Shown here piece after piece: positions 4,917 through 7,019 of a stretch of 7,019 nt of DNA; the stretch's first letter is position 1, and each line of letters opens with the position of its first letter. The notes under the pieces are model-generated. The model was not told the DNA's origin. It worked only from the letters and a program-made list of their open reading frames with translations, and made no database searches. This DNA comes from Candidatus Bathyarchaeota archaeon (GTDB taxonomy: Archaea; Thermoproteota; Bathyarchaeia; Bathyarchaeales; Bathyarchaeaceae). The position numbers were made by a program, and so were the translations under genes. The stretch covers positions 2,870-9,888 of the forward strand of contig JAPUUO010000047.1 in the NCBI GenBank assembly GCA_026967815.1, in the 5' to 3' direction.

Positions 4917-6299
4917 ATGTCAACTGAACGTTCTGAGACGAGTGAGTCAGCCGCTAAGAAGGGGATTCTCGCAGGGGCCATACTCACCGTCGTAGAGGTT
5001 ACTGGAGGACTAGCTTCTGGTAGCCTGGGGCTTCTGTCAAGTGCTTTCAACACTTTGACGGATTTTGTGGCGGCGGTTATCACGTTTTTCGCCGTCAGGG
5101 AAAGCAGCAAACCTCCCGACGAGGACCACACGTATGGGCACGAGAAGATCGAGTCTGCTGCAGCAATAGGTGAGATCATTCTTCTCTTCGCCGTGTGCTC
5201 GTGGATAGCGTACACTGCTTTTTCGAGGTTGATGTCTGGAGGGCGAGATATTGAATTGTTCTGGATAGCTGTGGGTACCAACTTTGTTTCGATCGTCGTA
5301 GACATGTTTGCCTATCTGAACCTCAAAGTGTCTTCTAAAAAATACAAAAGCGAAGCTATTGAGGCAGGTGCACTCCACTTCATGAACGACCTGCTCATCG
5401 CAGTGGTTGTGATCGTCGGTCTGGTGTTTTATCTGTTCGGAGTCTGGTATGCAGACTCGATTGCCGCCCTGTGCATCGTTGGTTACATAGTCTATTCAGG
5501 CTTGAATATGGTTAGGGATTCCTTCGGCACGCTTATGGACGCGGCGCCTAAGGGCGTGTTAAACCAAGTGAAAGAACAGATTCTTAGGGTAGACGGGGTC
5601 CAAGATTGTCATCACCTCAGGCTCAGACGGGCTGGTTCAAAATTCTTTGTGGACGCTCACGTGATGATCGACGGACAAATTCCGCTCAATCAAGCGCACT
5701 CCATAGCGTCGAGTATAGAAGAACAGATAGTAAAAGTCTTCCCCGATTCAGACATCTTGATACACACCGAGCCTCACACTGGAGAGGACCCGATAGCGGT
5801 GATCAGAAACGTCGCCTCACAAATATCTGAGATCAAGGGTATACATGGAATAGCCGTCAAGACCATCGGGAAGAAACTTTCGGTCTCTTGCCACCTTGAA
5901 CTCGAGCCTGAAATCTCGGTGAAATCTGCTCACGAAATCGCGAACAGTTTGGAGGAACGCCTCAACAAGGAACTCAAGAACGTTTCTACCATTGTAAGCC
6001 ACCTCGAGCCGACCACCGAACCGTCGGAATCCGACTACAGGCCAAAACGATCTAACAGGCTACAGAAGCGGATAAATCAGATTTCTCGGAGTTTATCTGA
6101 GGTTCGGTCCGTTCACGAAGTTCAGATCTTGACCCGTGGCGGGAGATACAGTGTGACCTTGCACTGCACAGTCGATTGCTCATTGACTCTCGTTCAAGCT
6201 CACGAGATCGCCACAAAGATAGAGGAGAAGATCAAGATGGCCGACGAGAAAATCGACCAAGTGATTGTGCATTGTGAACCGGAAGAGCTAGCTGGTTAA
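4917..6299 (+). CDS. Cation diffusion facilitator (CDF) metal transporter with three tandem C-terminal domains
   Basis: The N-terminal 210 residues are a CDF membrane domain that would export divalent metal ions by proton exchange. Spans are visible at about 15-35, 40-60, 81-105, 113-135, 155-175 and 178-198. The transport site is N45-x3-D49 in the second span and H154-x3-D158 in the fifth; zinc CDFs usually have H and iron/zinc FieF has D at the first position. Three cytoplasmic ferredoxin-like (ZT_dimer) domains follow at about 212-288, 291-366 and 380-456. Domain 1 has H232, H248, H261 and H283, matching the positions of the YiiP/FieF cytoplasmic zinc ligands. Domains 2 and 3 keep three equivalents each (H326, H339, H362; H416, H429, H452). 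Usual CDFs have about 300 residues and one such domain. ATG 4917 is chosen; no Shine-Dalgarno is seen. The metal transported cannot be told. Confidence 0.93.
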   Translation: MSTERSETSESAAKKGILAGAILTVVEVTGGLASGSLGLLSSAFNTLTDFVAAVITFFAVRESSKPPDEDHTYGHEKIESAAAIGEIILLFAVCSWIAYTAFSRLMSGGRDIELFWIAVGTNFVSIVVDMFAYLNLKVSSKKYKSEAIEAGALHFMNDLLIAVVVIVGLVFYLFGVWYADSIAALCIVGYIVYSGLNMVRDSFGTLMDAAPKGVLNQVKEQILRVDGVQDCHHLRLRRAGSKFFVDAHVMIDGQIPLNQAHSIASSIEEQIVKVFPDSDILIHTEPHTGEDPIAVIRNVASQISEIKGIHGIAVKTIGKKLSVSCHLELEPEISVKSAHEIANSLEERLNKELKNVSTIVSHLEPTTEPSESDYRPKRSNRLQKRINQISRSLSEVRSVHEVQILTRGGRYSVTLHCTVDCSLTLVQAHEIATKIEEKIKMADEKIDQVIVHCEPEELAG

Positions 6300-6350
6300 C
6301 TTCATTCGAGAACACTTACGAATAGTGATCTTGTGTCGCGCGCATTTCAG

Positions 6351-6363
6351 AAAATAGAAAAAA
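6351..6363 (-). terminator. Oligo-T terminator behind the surface protein gene
   Basis: On the minus strand TTTTTTCTATTTT begins 14 bases after the TGA stop of the beta-helix protein. It lies in the 78-base gap between this gene and the convergent cation transporter. No comparable T-run follows the transporter on the plus strand. Confidence 0.5.
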
Positions 6364-6377
6364 GGGAGGATGGTTGT

Positions 6378-7019
6378 TCAGTTGGTTGGTGTTTTGAGTT
6401 GTCTTCTTTTGTGGATGGCTATGGCAGCTGTGAGCGCGATCAGTATGAGCAGCATTGATGTCCATGCTAGGAATTCTGGGATGACCGTATAGACGTAGTA
6501 TTCTCCTGCCTTGTCTTCTACGGCTGGGTTGCCGACGTTGTCGTATGCAATGATTTTGTACCGAACTTGGGTTCCGGCTGGTTGCCCAAGGATTTCTCCT
6601 TGGTAGGTGTCTCCTGTTGTCTTTTGCATTGTGACGTTGTTCCAAGTTTCTCCGCCGTCCGTGCTGTAGGAGAGCGTTACGTTTTTTACGCCACTTTCTG
6701 AATCGTTCACTTCTACAGTGATTCTTGCGGTTTCAAGGTCATCTGGGATTTCAGGGTCCTGGGATATATTGGTTATGGATGGTGGTGTCTGGTCCCACGC
6801 CAATTGGGTTGTGAAGGGATAACTGTCCTGGTTGCCTATTTGGATGTTGTATGGTGTGTCTCCTATTCCGTCGCTGCCAGTTATGTTTTGGTATGGACCG
6901 TTAAAGTAGTCTGTGCCGTTGTAGTCGCTCCAGTAGTTTCCGCCAGAAGGATAACCATTGTCCCAAGTGTTGGTCCAGTTCGAGTAGGCGTTTATGGTGT
7001 TGTTGAAGATGTTGTGGTA
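6378..7019 (-). CDS. C-terminus of a NosD-like beta-helix surface protein with Ig/Fn3-like domain and PEF-CTERM-like tail (partial)
   Basis: The frame is open to the right edge, giving 213 residues with the N-terminus outside. Residues 1-70 carry the capping motif of archaeal NosD/parallel beta-helix proteins: WDNGYPSGGNYWSDY (19-33) followed by GSDGIGDTPYNI (48-59). Asparagine-rich coils precede it, and several N-x-S/T sequons suggest glycosylation. Residues 76-178 form an Ig/Fn3-like beta domain with YSTDGGETWNNVTM and RYKIIAYDNVGN. The end is IPEF (180-183), a hydrophobic span (184-202) and basic HKRR (203-206). This matches the layout of PEF-CTERM signals processed by archaeosortases, although LAW instead of P follows PEF. 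The protein is probably exported and membrane- or lipid-anchored outside the cell. A TTG at 6801-6803 is an internal leucine codon, not a start. The ligand is unknown. Confidence 0.85.
   Translation of the reverse strand, partial: YHNIFNNTINAYSNWTNTWDNGYPSGGNYWSDYNGTDYFNGPYQNITGSDGIGDTPYNIQIGNQDSYPFTTQLAWDQTPPSITNISQDPEIPDDLETARITVEVNDSESGVKNVTLSYSTDGGETWNNVTMQKTTGDTYQGEILGQPAGTQVRYKIIAYDNVGNPAVEDKAGEYYVYTVIPEFLAWTSMLLILIALTAAIAIHKRRQLKTPTN

Noticed and set aside
4613..5305. A long minus-strand open frame (about 230 codons) across the tRNA and the start of the cation transporter gene.
   Set aside because: It reads through the tRNA and antisense to a clear CDF gene. Its translation is low-complexity Ser/Arg-rich with no recognisable domain.
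6313..6327. A small hairpin CACT-TACGAAT-AGTG after the cation transporter stop.
   Set aside because: The stem is only 4 bp and no T-run follows, so it is not a convincing terminator.
4851..6347. CGCGCGCATTT occurs at 4851-4861 and 6337-6347, flanking the cation transporter like a target duplication.
   Set aside because: Several 11-base repeats are expected by chance in 7 kb. The gene between shows no transposase, terminal inverted repeats or other signs of mobility.

Overview
The window reads as a piece of an archaeal chromosome. The ribosomal protein uS10 is of the archaeal type. The promoters are BRE/TATA-like boxes about 25 bp before the inferred transcript starts. One Shine-Dalgarno matches the archaeal GGTGATC form, one membrane protease carries an AN1 zinc finger, and a surface protein ends in a PEF-CTERM-like tail. 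The gene mix would suit a Bathyarchaeia-like or related Thermoproteota lineage, but that placement is from recall and tentative.

Layout. Positions 1-151 (+) hold the last 49 residues of a GNAT acetyltransferase domain. Converging on it is a minus-strand acetate pair: a SatP/YaaH-type acetate transporter (2463-3092) followed by AMP-forming acetyl-CoA synthetase (326-2290). Divergent from the transporter is a free-standing gene for uS10 (3320-3628, +) with its own TATA box and GGAGG site. It converges on an AN1-zinc-finger, M50/site-2-type membrane metalloprotease (3674-4486, -). Next comes tRNA-Ser(UGA) (4676-4763, +) with an encoded CCA, then a long cation diffusion facilitator (4917-6299, +) with three tandem cytoplasmic C-terminal domains. 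The last gene (6378-7019, -) runs off the right edge. It is the C-terminus of a NosD-like beta-helix surface protein with an Ig/Fn3-like domain and a membrane-sorting tail.

How they work together. The transporter and synthetase form an obvious uptake-and-activation unit for acetate. The truncated GNAT domain has the ending typical of GNAT domains fused to ADP-forming acyl-CoA synthetases (Pat-like), so it may be the lysine acetyltransferase that controls the synthetase; this is inference. The other genes look like independent housekeeping, metal-homeostasis and cell-surface units, each with its own promoter. No intergenic gap exceeds 230 bases. I see no mobile element, CRISPR array or clear new multi-gene system. 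The most unusual items are the triple C-terminal domain and altered metal site of the cation transporter, and the AN1-M50 fusion.
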